A DNA stretch of 55,294 nt from Chara braunii (taxonomy: Eukaryota; Streptophyta; Charophyceae; Charales; Characeae): assembly GCA_003427395.1 (NCBI GenBank), contig BFEA01000261.1, forward strand, positions 598,038 to 653,331, read 5' to 3'. The stretch's first letter is position 1, and every line of letters begins with the position of its first letter. The notes beneath the pieces are model-generated. The model was not told where the DNA came from. It ran no database searches and saw nothing but the letters and a program-made list of their open reading frames with translations. Both the position numbers and the translations under genes were made by a program. Below, in pieces: positions 33,961-44,875 of the stretch.

Positions 33961-34009
33961 GGTTGTTGTTTCACTATTCTTACATCATGAGATAAGAAGG
34001 GGTCGGAAA

Positions 34010-34320
34010 AAGAAGAGATGTGGTGTACTGAAGAGGAGAGGGACATCGTCACCATGTGACGATACCTACCTCCTCCATCCTTCTCCCTTCTCCCTTGACC
34101 TGGACCCTTCATTTTTCTTTTTCTCCATATTTATCCAAGATTATTGTGATCATTATCATTCTTAAGTGTCAGCTTGCAGTTCCTTATTGATTGTTATCAA
34201 AGGAAGTGAGGGAAAATTAGGTTTGGAGAGAGGTGAAGTACTGGAGAGGAGAGAGACATCGTCATCGTGTGACGGTACCTACCTCCTCCATCCTTCTCCG
34301 TTTCTCCCGTAATCTAATCC
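34010..34320. repeat. Tandem duplication, ~201-bp period
   Basis: A block beginning gaggagagggacatcgtcac (near 34033) recurs as gaggagagagacatcgtcat (near 34234). Both continue with tgtgacg, taccta and cctcctccatccttctcc. The right-hand parts of the two copies have diverged. Confidence 0.75.
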
Positions 34321-34426
34321 CCTCATTTCCTTATCTTTCACAAACTATCCGAAATTGTATAATCTCTCTGAATTGAAAGTCTACTCTATGGAAAAGGATG
34401 ACCAAACAGACAGACACAACAGGGCG

Positions 34427-34490
34427 ATAATTGCGGGAACTCTGTCGGAGTTCAGGAGGAACTCCGGAGGCAGGGGACCATAAGGTACGC
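34427..34490 (+). repeat. Lead-in sequence of array 1
   Basis: Contains cgggaactctgtcggagttc, then aggaggaactccggaggcag and gggac. A related block at about 44552-44612 reads cgggagctctgtccgagccc, then aggcaggggttctggaggca. Both lie 150-270 bp upstream of a hairpin-unit array in the same orientation. Confidence 0.6.
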
Positions 34491-34624
34491 ATGACTCACT
34501 CCTTTTTCCTATATCCCTTACTAGTTACAATTCTCTATTAGACTGCATGAGTGGATGTATGCTATACATCTTCTTGTTTCCTTCAGGAGTAAAACTTTCA
34601 GAAAAAGTGAATAAACGTATGCAT

Positions 34625-36045
34625 GAAGCAAGAACCTTGCCTTAAGTAAGGAAGGAACTTAGGAGAACCGAGAAGTGTGATGAAGGCTACCGTGGAGTCG
34701 TCACACTGCTTGCATGAACTAACTAAGGTGAATGGTGGGATACTTTCAGGCAAATCCACCCGACTAAGTAACGATTTGATGAAATGTCTGTTTGACTCCA
34801 ACATTGGTAACAGGAAGTTGTCGTGCGATTTCCTTGTTACCTTACAAGCTAGATCTAAGAGGTAATCCAGTACTCCCGTGGGGTACATGTTTTCAACAAC
34901 TAACAAAAACAAAGGTAGTAGGAGACTTCCGTGGGGCTCTCCGATCACCTATCGGACTAGGCTTGGAAGGGAAATAAGTATTCACCCGGTGAGTACACGA
35001 ACTCCTAAGTTTAGGACGATCCGTCCGACTGGAAGATGAGAAAAAGGAAGTTCTCCGTGGGAACTACCTTATCTCCAGCTGAACGGTCTGCTTGGTATGA
35101 AAAAAAGGGTGAGGAGATAGTTCCTTATAAACCAATTCCACCAGGGACCACCACTAACTAAACTATGCATAGCGAAAGTCACGTGACAAGAGGAATGAGG
35201 GTTTTCGTGGGGTCGGCATACCTCTTGCTCATAACCGATACATAGGCCAGGTAGGTGAACAATCAGAACAACTTAACTAAGAGTTGTTTTGACTGATCTC
35301 CTACACATCAAACTAGTAGTAGGATAACTCTCGTGGGGTTATCCTAATACTTGTTTTATTCGGGGGTCAACTAACGAGGGAAGAACTGAGATGACCGTGT
35401 TTTGGGCAGTAGAGGGATACTACCGTGTGAGTAACCCTACTACTTGTTTGTGTATGACTGATGTATGGTATGAATAAGTACTAACAATCTATCTGTTTAA
35501 CATTGAATCAGGATATGAGAGGTTTCCGTGAGGTCATCCTATTCCTTGTTTGGCTCTATCTTAACAAGCCAAGTAAGATACTCCAGTGAAAGGAGGACCC
35601 GATGTTTGCCTGAGTCCACTGACTTAGTCATAGTTCGTCTATCTTTGAGAAAGTGGTAGGGTAACTACCGTTGGGTTATCCTATTACGCACTTAAGGATG
35701 GGTTGAGGTAATAGGAGACTTTCGTGAAGAGCTACCTATTACTAACTTGGATTTTGTATTGATACCCGGTCTGGAATGTTTTCTGGACATTGGAACAAGT
35801 GTTGAGATGCTTCGACAAGGGTCTCTCAACTAAGTGTTTTAACTAATAAAGAGATATTCCCTTGTGAGTTATCTTGTCGCTTGCACAAGATTGCTTGAAC
35901 TGTTTGATTGCATGAGGACTGCATGGATTTTGAAGAGTGGTTGAGTGTTCCCGTGGAGCTACTCGACTACTCCTTTGACTAATCAACTGTCCGGAATTTA
36001 TCAAGTAGTGGAAGATTCCCAGGTGAATTAGTCCACTACTTGCAT
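34625..36045 (+). repeat. Hairpin-unit array 1, about 18 units
   Basis: Diverged units of about 80 bp share a centre around ccgtgggg. Each centre is flanked by arms that pair within the unit but differ between units. Checked stems: 34674-34680/34701-34707 (AGTGTGA/TCACACT), 34806-34816/34830-34841 (GGTAACA.GGAA), 35314-35326/35338-35350, 35653-35664/35676-35687 (12 pairs including three G-U), 35708-35715/35735-35742 (GTAATAGG/CCTATTAC) and 36003-36012/36032-36041 (AAGTAGTGGA/TCCACTACTT). No coding frame. Retained pairing with changing sequence suggests selection on a folded transcript or on DNA cruciforms. Confidence 0.8.
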
Positions 36046-37195
36046 ATGTCAAGATAAGAAGAAGAGAAAGAAAAAAGGGAGTACTCCGGCGAGAGCGACC
36101 CCAAAAAGTCATAAAATAAGCAGAATAAAAGGTAAATACCGCGAAGACAAATAATTAGAAAAGAAGAAGTTTCACGTAGCCTCAGTTCATTGATAAACTC
36201 CTGAGGGAGAAACGGCCAATGGCATGAATTGATCTCAGCTAGACTACCGCTTAAGCACCAAAGGGTGTGCTTATCCGTAAGAGAGAAAATGCAAGGACTG
36301 AGAGTAAGAGAAATATGAGTTCCCTAAGACAACTTAGGACATAGGCAAGAAACTCCTTGAACAAAAGGAGGAAGAGTGACAGACGACTTAGGGTAGGTAG
36401 AAGCTAAGGGGTTTAACTTTGGGATGTTGATCCCAAAGCTCACATACCAGATCTAAGGGTTTGACCCTTAGATATTAATATTTGGAAAATCGAGTAGGGA
36501 TATTGAATCTTTGTTGACCTGTGTGTGTGCAAGTCCATGTTTTGATCTACTGCAGTTGAAGGAGATGTCCTACAAAAATGACTCAAATTTTTATCTCTCG
36601 ATAACAGGTCGGTCGTTGCCGATTTAATTTTCCCCCCTTGACTTGATACCCACATCTAAAGTCAAACCCTGTGGTCAGTAAAACTGTCACCTCTGGTCAT
36701 TGCCTAAATAATCCTAGTCACTCTCAAGGGTCTTTTGAAGAAATGTCAGGGGGTTGGGCTTACGTCTCAGGAAATATAGAGTTGTCACACATGGTTTGGG
36801 AAGTGAGGGACAATGTTTAAGGTGTGGATTGATGGTTGACGTCGTTAGTGCATGGCATGTGGATTGTCTTTGCATTATTCTGTGCAGGTCTGTTTTGTTC
36901 GTGGTTTTGGATTGAACTGGGCTTGACTTCGTGAAGAGTCTTGGACGCATAGCACTTGTGAAAGTGGGACGGGTTCCCAGCGGTAATACCTCCATATTCA
37001 TTATCAGTCCTATATAACTTCTATATTATTTGATGTTTAGTCATATATTAAGTAGAATAGAATGTCCTTGGTAGTGAAATGGTTTGATTGGTACTTTGAT
37101 CGTAGTGGTTAGAATAATAATATGTTTTGGGAGCAGAAGCGGAAATAGACGACCTTCTAAAAGCTCGACCTGAATATCTAGAAGTCCAGGATAGG
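36046..37195. other. Gene-free stretch
   Basis: No recognisable gene; minus-strand frames at 36440-36655 and 36714-37001 have no domain. Short hairpin-like words such as gggttga...gggttt occur near 36455. Confidence 0.4.
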
Positions 37196-37199
37196 GAAA

Positions 37200-37512
37200 T
37201 CACATCATGAACCTGACTTGGCTAACGGGTCAGTCTTAGGCGTCTTACCGCACGTACTCCGTTTTGTGTTACAACAATTGAGACAACGCCCTCAGCTGAC
37301 CTATTTCTACAAAGGCATGTAAAAACCTTCGCATGTGGGCTGGTAACTCAACAGGGATACGCCTACCTAAGGGTGGTGACAGCCCCTTGGGTAAAGGTAA
37401 GTTGTACCTCGCGACGCCCCGACCTGTCGTGGGGTGTCATGAGAGGTATAGCACGCGCGCATAGTCGGAGTGGTAACTGTTTTTTTTCAACAAAACATCC
37501 TGCGTGACACTA
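37200..37512 (+). repeat. Dispersed repeat R2, copy 2
   Basis: Landmarks in order: ccttcgcatgtgg, ggtaactc, ctaagggtggtgacagcccc, aaggtaagttgtacctcgcg, cctgtcgtgggg and atcctgcgtgac. These match the copies at 24410-24830 (inverted) and 48680-49005. Confidence 0.75.
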
Positions 37513-37950
37513 CCATGAGGTTCAACGCTCCCCAGCGAGGCGTGGGACCGCCGTGCGCGACAGCGCCATCAACATGAGATGGGTTGGCAGATCTATCGAC
37601 TAGGCGCATTGGCTGGAGTGGGAGGGGTGCGCAGGGGAATGGTGCCCCCATTGGGAGTAAGGGAAGGGAAGCCCTATGGTGGGTCCTAGATGGGAAGCCG
37701 GGTATAGAAGATGCCGTGGGGGAAACGATGGGGGAGTGAATGACCAGGGCAGAAAGAAGGAAGACGACTACGGGAGTAATTCTGGATCGTTGCCACGCCA
37801 GCTTTGACAAAAGTTCGGTATCTACCTACTGCCGCTAGATAATAATCAGATAAATAATAAAAATGACATATAAGCCACGTGGTCTTTTTTTGGTGCTAAA
37901 GTAATGATAGGCATACACCCCAGGGCGCGTTTACCACAACATGCTGTGAC

Positions 37951-38118
37951 CGCCCATATTTTAGGAAATTTATGGTCATCGTTTGAGACGGATGGGTATG
38001 GGTTTCAAATCCGATACAATAATTGAGACCTAATGCCCACATTTTTTAAATTTCCCGTTCATCTTTTGAAAGGGGTGGGTGTGACTTTGAAAATCAGATA
38101 CAGTAGTTGCGGCCTGAT
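37951..38118. repeat. Tandem duplication, ~84-bp unit
   Basis: Unit 1 (cgcccatatttt... gacctaatg) and unit 2 (gcccacatttttt... ggcctgatg) share gttcatc/gtcatcg, gatggg/gtgggt, atccgatacaata/atcagatacagta and the ends. About 70% identity by eye. Confidence 0.65.
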
Positions 38119-38663
38119 GAGTGGATGAGATAGGAGGGTGGGTAGTGTGTTTCTCTAGATAAGAGGGGCTTGAGGATTTTCCTTCATTAGGGTTTGGTAG
38201 GTGGTTGTGCACATGATTGATCAAGATATTGGCAGGGAAAATGTTAGTCCTCCATCTTGGTCTGATGGGCAGTCAATCCCCTCGTCTGAGGGCAATCAAT
38301 GTTGTCAGTCGTCTACATCTTACAACTTGCTCCATCTTTGTAATTGGGACGCTGGACCCGGTTTCCAGTTGGTGCAGCTCCCCACCAATAAGATTGGAGC
38401 CATCTACAACAGGGGGCCTATTATTCGAGGATGCTCTTATCACCCCCAATAATAGGCAGCCCGTGGATGTTTTTGTCAAAAAAAAAAGAAAAAAAGTGAA
38501 AAGGGCCCAATTATTCAAGGATGCATATTGTTTAAGCCCAACCAATTCAATTATCTGTCGAATTTGGGCAGGATGGCCTTTCGGGTTTTTTTTTATTGTC
38601 ATTATAGTACTACGGGGAACCCCGTAGCAACCACATCCGTGCTCAAGCCTCCAACGAGTGACC

Positions 38664-38927
38664 ATGGGGGAGCTGCACCCACCAGCAGGTGTGATACCTG
38701 CTACAACAAGTTGGGGCAATACCGGTCAGGGGTCACCCGGTCCGGTAGCATCAGGACCGAGCTTCTTCGATGGACCAGTCACTGTACCTCCCACAACAAT
38801 CTTTGTTTATGGCCAAAACAAAACGAAGACACCACCCGCCTTCAATACCCATTCATCCGAGGACTTTCTGACAAGGAAGCATTCAACATCCATAGACACT
38901 GACAACCAAGGCCATGCGCACGACTGA
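38664..38927 (+). CDS. Possible short hypothetical ORF, 87 aa
   Basis: The ATG at 38664 has a reasonable context (gtgaccatgggg). The frame gives MGELHPPAGVIPATTSWGN, then FFDGPVTVPPTTIFVYGQN and a polar end DTDNQGHAHD. Pro/Thr/Gly-rich with no domain. It could be part of a transposon gag-like linker, an exon or chance; the call is weak. Confidence 0.25.
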   Translation: MGELHPPAGVIPATTSWGNTGQGSPGPVASGPSFFDGPVTVPPTTIFVYGQNKTKTPPAFNTHSSEDFLTRKHSTSIDTDNQGHAHD

Positions 38928-38999
38928 GTATCCACACTTAGACTTTGGCATGCATAACCCATGGACAAAGCTGTAATGGAGAAGAAGTGAGTCCCTCAC

Positions 39000-40030
39000 T
39001 ATTCAAAAATCCCAACAACACTGGCACTCTGCGTGCTCAACCACCAACGCGACCGAACGCCAACCAGCCATAGCCACAAGGCCCTGCCGCTGGCGGCATT
39101 CCCATCTCCACTACCGCTCAGTCCCTTCGACTGCCTTACCCCAAGTCTACTGAGGATTCCACCCCACGCCATCACGCCGCCCGTCCTTGGGCACGTCAAG
39201 CCTATTTGGCGCCGCTATCTTCGCACGTAGCTTGCTCAACATTGCAGCCGAGATAAAAAAAGAGGGAGGAAGGGGCTGCACAAATTTATAGCGGGGAAGG
39301 CGGGGGGGCACCAGCATGCAATGCAGGCAGCGAGGGACATAGATGAGGAGGAGAGAACTCGGAGAAAGAAGAAGGTTCCAAAGAATCGAAGAAGGCGGGA
39401 TGATCAAAATGTTCGTTCACTTGGGGTTGTCGTTCAAGCCGTGCACAAAAGTCCGTCCTTGTGGCTTGATTCGACCAACCCAACTGATGACCAATCAACC
39501 ACGTCGAAGAATCAGGGAAGGGATCAGACAAAAGGTCTGGATGAGGACGAAGAGGTGCGCGGAGACAAAGGGCAACAAGAAGGGAGTTGACATGTGTGCG
39601 CAAAGCGGGAAGCGGGCTCGCGTGGTGAGCAAGAATTCAAAAATGGCTGCGTGCGCGCCTACTGATTAAAAATGCCATCAACCAAAATTCATAACCGTTT
39701 TTTGAAATTCCCGCGTGGTCGTGAATCGACCGTGTGAGACTACTTTGAACAAGGACAAGGGCAAATCCAAAAGATGCATGTAGATGGCCCTTTGAAATCC
39801 GAAACAGCCCCCACTGTAGTTAGCCAAGATTCATACTTCGGGGCTTACTTCACGGTTTAATCTGAAGGGTACGTGAAGCCGCGAGGTACAGACCTTGGCT
39901 TATCACAGGTCAGTGTACCAATGACACCTGAATGGATACAGGTAGGAGGTCCATTTCTAGTTTTTTCTGCGACTTTCGAGTGTGGTTAGGCTTAGCTGGT
40001 TTTGGGGTTGAAACTAGGACAAGGCCCTGG
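39000..40030. other. Gene-free stretch
   Basis: No frame with recognisable domains. Purine-rich at 39240-39400. A longer inverted pair ggcttacttcacg/cgtgaagcc lies near 39842-39880. Confidence 0.4.
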
Positions 40031-40120
40031 CGATGGGCGGTGTCGACATGAATACCCTTACAAGGGTATTTGTGCACATTTTTGCATCTCACACGAGACA
40101 CATTTTTTACGGTGCTTGAT
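40030..40120. repeat. R3 with perfect AATACCCTT hairpin, copy 2
   Basis: AATACCCTT (40051-40059) and AAGGGTATT (40062-40070) pair perfectly around AC. The flanks aaggccctg, ggtgtcgac before and tttttgcatct, gacacatttttt, cggtgctt after match the copy at 20395-20500. Confidence 0.65.
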
Positions 40121-41147
40121 GGAGTAGCACATCTTTGTGCAGCCCGCAACTGACTCTCGGAAGTCAGAATAGCGAGCATGCATATGGTCAGGTCAGAGAG
40201 TGTGTGAGTGTGAACTTTGGGGGCACGCATGGTTTAGGCAGACGACTGGTTATTTAGTAAACTAGTGTTGTGATTGCCAACCGCACCCAATAGTGCGAGC
40301 TAGAGAAAAGCTTGAAGTTTTAGATAATATCACTCGCACAATAACCGCGCGCGCATAAACGGGTGGTGTTGCAGTCAACGTCAAGATTAACTATCAAAAG
40401 TCGTAATCCGAGGTAAGTTTTAATGACTTACGAAGGGCGGCATTTGAGCCAGTGCAGCGTGAAGTGCGTCGAATGCCTAGGCTGGCCATATTTTGGTCAG
40501 CAAATAGAAGCCGCCAACGACCATTGGAAAAGTTGGCGCGAGCAGGGTGTAGTATAAGCAAAGGTTTGGGTTTCCCGACGTCGAGGTAGTAAAAGAGAGG
40601 TTTTTTCGAGGAAAGCAGCTGATTGATGAGGATGAGGTCCTTGGCAGCTGTGCAACCTGGTCAGTTGCATGGCAATCGTAAGTAAATTCGGCCCTCAAAA
40701 CGGAAGTGTGACTTCTGTAGGATCGACTGATAGGTCAAACCGTGGCCTTGGCGCATTTTCGCAGGCCTAGGCAGGATGTACATACTCTTTATATAAAGAT
40801 ATGCTGCCACTAAGTCCAGCCATTGGCCTATTACTATAGGTTACGACTTCTAACTTTCAAACTGCAAATGCGGTGATCGAGGACAACTGCTGGCAACGAC
40901 GGAGCTGCACATGATAGAAAGAAGCCGAGGGGTTGAGGGTCCTATAGATTATCCCCCTTGGCTTTTGCCATCGAGCCCGATCGTAGGCCTGAGACTATCC
41001 CCCTTGGCTTTTGCCATCAAACCCGATCGTTGGCCCGACTGGGAGGACCGAAGGGGTACCAACGGGGTTCCTTTCTTCTTCCTCCCTTTCCCTCCGCAAT
41101 TTATTTTTATTTTTATTTTTATTATTGCGAGTGCTAAACCAACGGGC
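40121..41147. other. Gene-free stretch
   Basis: A duplicated phrase tcccccttggcttttgccat (near 40951 and 40998, 47 bp apart) is the only clear repeat. No gene seen. Confidence 0.5.
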
Positions 41148-41275
41148 CTAGCTCAGTTGGTGCACCCCTGAACTGTTGAAATCCAGACCTGAGTTCGGAT
41201 CCAAATGATGGTACTTAATGAGTAAAACCGAATATTTCAGAATTATCTGGGCCCCATCAGACTAATGACGATGCC
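41148..41275 (+). ncRNA. tRNA-derived SINE, copy with good A and B boxes
   Basis: cgggcctagctcagttggtg contains a consensus A box (tagctcagttgg). The B box-like gagttcggatcc follows about 40 nt later, and the anticodon-arm region reads gaactgttgaaatcc. The post-tRNA body shares ttcagaattatctg with ttctgaattacctg of the copy at 52579. One inserted base in the B box argues against transcription competence. Confidence 0.75.
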
Positions 41276-44200
41276 AAGACTGTTTGCTCATAAAGTAGTC
41301 CTTCAGACATCCATCAGAACTGGAACAATATTGAGAAGGTTTGCACGTCCCAACCCGTTCGAATCACGGCGGGCCCATACTTTTGTCCCTAGCTGGTCAC
41401 GTAGGCATGTGGACATCGAAGTTAGACGTGTGCGTTTAGTAAGGCGGTGAGAGGGAAAGTATTTAGAGCGGCAAGCTGATGACATCAGGTCATAAGTTGC
41501 TCACTTTGTTACCAGACTTCAATTGAGTATATGAGTCGGCCAGGGCGTTATCAAACAGCAGAGCAAGAAGGAAAAGTAGAAAGTTGACGAGGCAAAATAA
41601 GTAAAGATTGCCAAGAGGACAGAGACGGCGAGAACGAGAAGGAGTTGACGGGCAACAATGGGACGACGAAAATGAGAGCAGGGGAATGACGAGTATGAAG
41701 GAAGAGAGAGAATTGACTTACCTGTGTCACACTAAATAGTATGTTCGTCATAACGGATCTTATCCGGCTTAGTGTGAATGAGTTGAAGACTATGGTTGTC
41801 GCTCTGATCTTCATGATGGCAGTGTTGAGCTCATAGTGAATGTAATGTTGGTTGTAGTTGCGATCTTCGTTTCGATATGGAAGTTCGCACTCATCATAGT
41901 GGTGTCGTTTCCTCATGGCCAAGCTCTTCGTTACGGTTATGTTGCAGTCATGCTTCTCGCCACCATGATCGTCGTTGCAGTCCCGGCGTGAGGTCTTTGA
42001 TCCGCAAGTTTGAACGGACTTAGTACAGGCGACCGAAGAAGCTCATGCACCAGAGATAGCGAAGCAAAGAGAGGAGGAGGAGATACTTACCTGTCTGGCG
42101 GAAGATGCATTCTCATCTTGCGTATCTGATGGATTGTAGGGTGTATGGGATCGAGGTAGCTTTCTCGTTCATCATCATGATGACCTTTGTCCTCATTATA
42201 TTGGTAGCCTCCTTTTGACTGTAATTATGTGCACGGACATTTTCCACTATCCTTGTGGTCAGGATCTCTATCTAAGGCGCTATTTCATTATCGTGATTGA
42301 ACCGCGTTTGTTTAGTCACCTAAGTGGTCATGTTCCACGCTGAAACGACTGCCGTCGTTGTAAGTCACCATCACGTGGTCATTCCGTCAGGTCCTTTTCA
42401 GCACAGGGACTCGGACCGTGCTGAGCACCCCCATTGTCGCAAGTGCATGGGCTAAGTGTTGCTTGACCTCGTGCCTATTGATGCACCCCGTCCCATTCTA
42501 GCAGAAAATTCATTCCCGTTTTGCACATTTGGTGAAAAATGATGTGAGACGTGGGATCAAAGAAGCGCAACTCATCGCGCTTATTGTGCTTGTCAAGTTC
42601 ATCTTCACAGATGCTATCGTTGAGGTCATAACGCATGTCATTGTCGGAATTTCGCCCGTGGCTGCGTTCGAATTGGTACGCTTCTCCGATAGTGGTGGTG
42701 ATCTTATTTTTGCATATCATTCCAAATTGCATCGTATTCTCCTCGCTATAATTTGGTTTAACTGGCCATGAGAGCGGTCAGGTGCATCCACGAGTGTTTT
42801 TAGTGAGAAAGACGGGGTCGAGCATGCTCAGTAACGTTATCCTATCCTGATCCAACAGATAGTTAGATATTGCGGGGAGAAACTAAGTTAGGTAGTATAT
42901 TCAAAGACGAGAGAGGGGCTGAGAAGGTGTATGAGAGATAGAGTCGCCGAAGGAGCAGCAAGGCAAGGGGTGAGAAGGTTGAGTGCAGGCATGTCGGCTG
43001 GAGCGAAAGGTGGTGAATTGGGGCCGAACAGGGGTAGGCACGACTCTTGATTGACTGTACCTCCCCGTGCTTCAGCAAGAGATGCCTTCTCGTACCTTGA
43101 GGTTGATGAAGGTTCACGAATCGCTGCCCGAGGGGAACACCTTGGTGGGATGCACATCTTCACCTTTGTACTCACCATTATCACCATCGTGTTCATCAAG
43201 TTGTTATGGTTATTGCTGTAGTACTGGCCTTCGCCATTTTTGTACTCGATTATTATCGGGTTTTGAGCAGCAATCATCAACTGGGTCGATTACTGTCTCT
43301 TTTGTGGACTGTAGCGGAGTATTCGGCTACAACTGCTGTTGCTTTTGGTTTAAGGTAACAAAGGGTGCTTGACGCACCATTGTTGTATCCTAGTCAGAAA
43401 GACAACGAAGCCTCTTCAACATTTCTCTGGGGGAAACCACCTCTCTCCCAAAATATTATTGTTTATTTTTTTGCTCAACAGTTACGAGCTTCGAAGTGTT
43501 ATTACTGGATTAAAGATAGGTGTTGTCATTATCGATTAGCTTGTTATTTCTCTCAGTCGCAGTAGACCACTATTCTTTCGATTGACGGACCACTAAGCTC
43601 TTGGTTGTCACAAATGTTGATTCCTTGGGGACTGTTGTAGATTTTCAGGCCGCGAGTGTCGAACTGAGACTGTGGTGTTTTAACTATCGACGAACTTTGT
43701 TGCTTTTACACTAGGTGTCTATAATTGTTGATCACCTTGCTTCGGTTGGGATTGTTGTTGGGCTACCGAGCTATCACATAGAGTCGAAACAATGCTGACC
43801 GTACAGTAAAGAAGGATTACTCTTGTAAGGTTGACTTGTTGCACTAACAAGTTGTTGTCGTCAGAAGGCTACCACTTGTTGGTTGAAGCAGTTAGATTGC
43901 TATTGCTTTGAAGAACCATCACTATACATTGTTGATTGTTCATCTATTGGGCGTTGCTACTGCATGGCACTGTGCATCGCTAGGTAGTTCGGGTCTTGCT
44001 GTATTTTGTCGTCATGCTTCGCCATCCCTCTGAGTCGCCCATACTGCCGTAAGTCACTGTGCCTTGTGGGTTTGGTTACTGGGCATTGCTGCCTTGTTTG
44101 ACTACTACGTGCAACTGTTGGTTTGACAGACTGTTATTGAGTTTGCTGACATTCTGAATAAAGCACAGGGGTGTGCTCTGTTCAAACGCAGGCTCCTACC

Positions 44201-44540
44201 CTGCGTAGCTACGGGTTGGTCAGAGAAGAGTTGTGACTTTGGAGGAGTGATTAGAATTAGCGAGGGGGTCACTTTTGTGACTTGAAGGTCTGTCAGGGGA
44301 CCGGTACCCCGCATTCCGACCATAATTTAGCCGTCTCCATTGTGTTTCTGCTTGTCGTTGCGAGACCCTCTGGGGTTGAAGACAACAAGGCCTTCTCCAT
44401 GCGAGTTTGAGTGAACCTCTTTCCGAGTCTCGTGAGACTCACTTTCCTACTTCCTTCTTATTCTCAATCTGATCTATTGTTTGAGAGAGGAAGGCGGCAG
44501 GTGGGATTGCAACCCACAAGACCTCATCAAGACCTTGTGG
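41276..44540. other. Gene-free stretch with GAT/CAT- and TTG-biased sequence
   Basis: Between 41740 and 43380, minus-strand frames are rich in His, Asn, Asp and Tyr and plus-strand frames in Val and Ile; this reflects biased words such as catgatg, gttgttg and catcatc. Strong minus-strand donor-like sites (rc of acttacct) lie near 41717 and 42089. From 43370 to 44110, TTG-rich phrases recur (gactgttgtag, gattgttgttggg). I cannot support a gene. Confidence 0.4.
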
Positions 44541-44551
44541 GAGGTCAACCA

Positions 44552-44612
44552 CCGATTTCGGGAGCTCTGTCCGAGCCCAGGCAGGGGTTCTGGAGGCAGG
44601 GAACACTCAGGT
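44552..44612 (+). repeat. Lead-in sequence of array 2
   Basis: Related to 34427-34490 by the ordered words cgggarctctgtcsgag, cagg, tctggaggcaggga. It precedes array 2 by about 270 bp. Confidence 0.6.
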
Positions 44613-44875
44613 ATAACTTATTTCTACACGTGTGATCCCGTATTCCCCTAAAATCTACTACCTTCTATTGTTTTGACTAAGGATACGATTGAAACTATTT
44701 ATTTTTAACTTTATTTTGTTTGGTATTTTATTTCAGGATTCATTAGGAACTAAGGTAAAATGAGATATGTGTGAGAATCACACCATTTATCTGTTTGAAT
44801 TAAGAAAATGAAAAAGGGGGAGGCGGGAGAAAAGTATTTTGTTTGCGTTTGACCGGGTCAACCAAAGGCTGAATC

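Noticed and set aside
34625-36045. CRISPR-like array
   Set aside because: Units are diverged, arms lie inside the unit, there are no exact direct repeats or spacers, and the setting is eukaryotic.
41551-43280. Minus-strand exons with GTAAGT donors
   Set aside because: Donor-like sites are good but the adjoining frames are biased by CAT/GAT words and show no protein family; support too thin to call.
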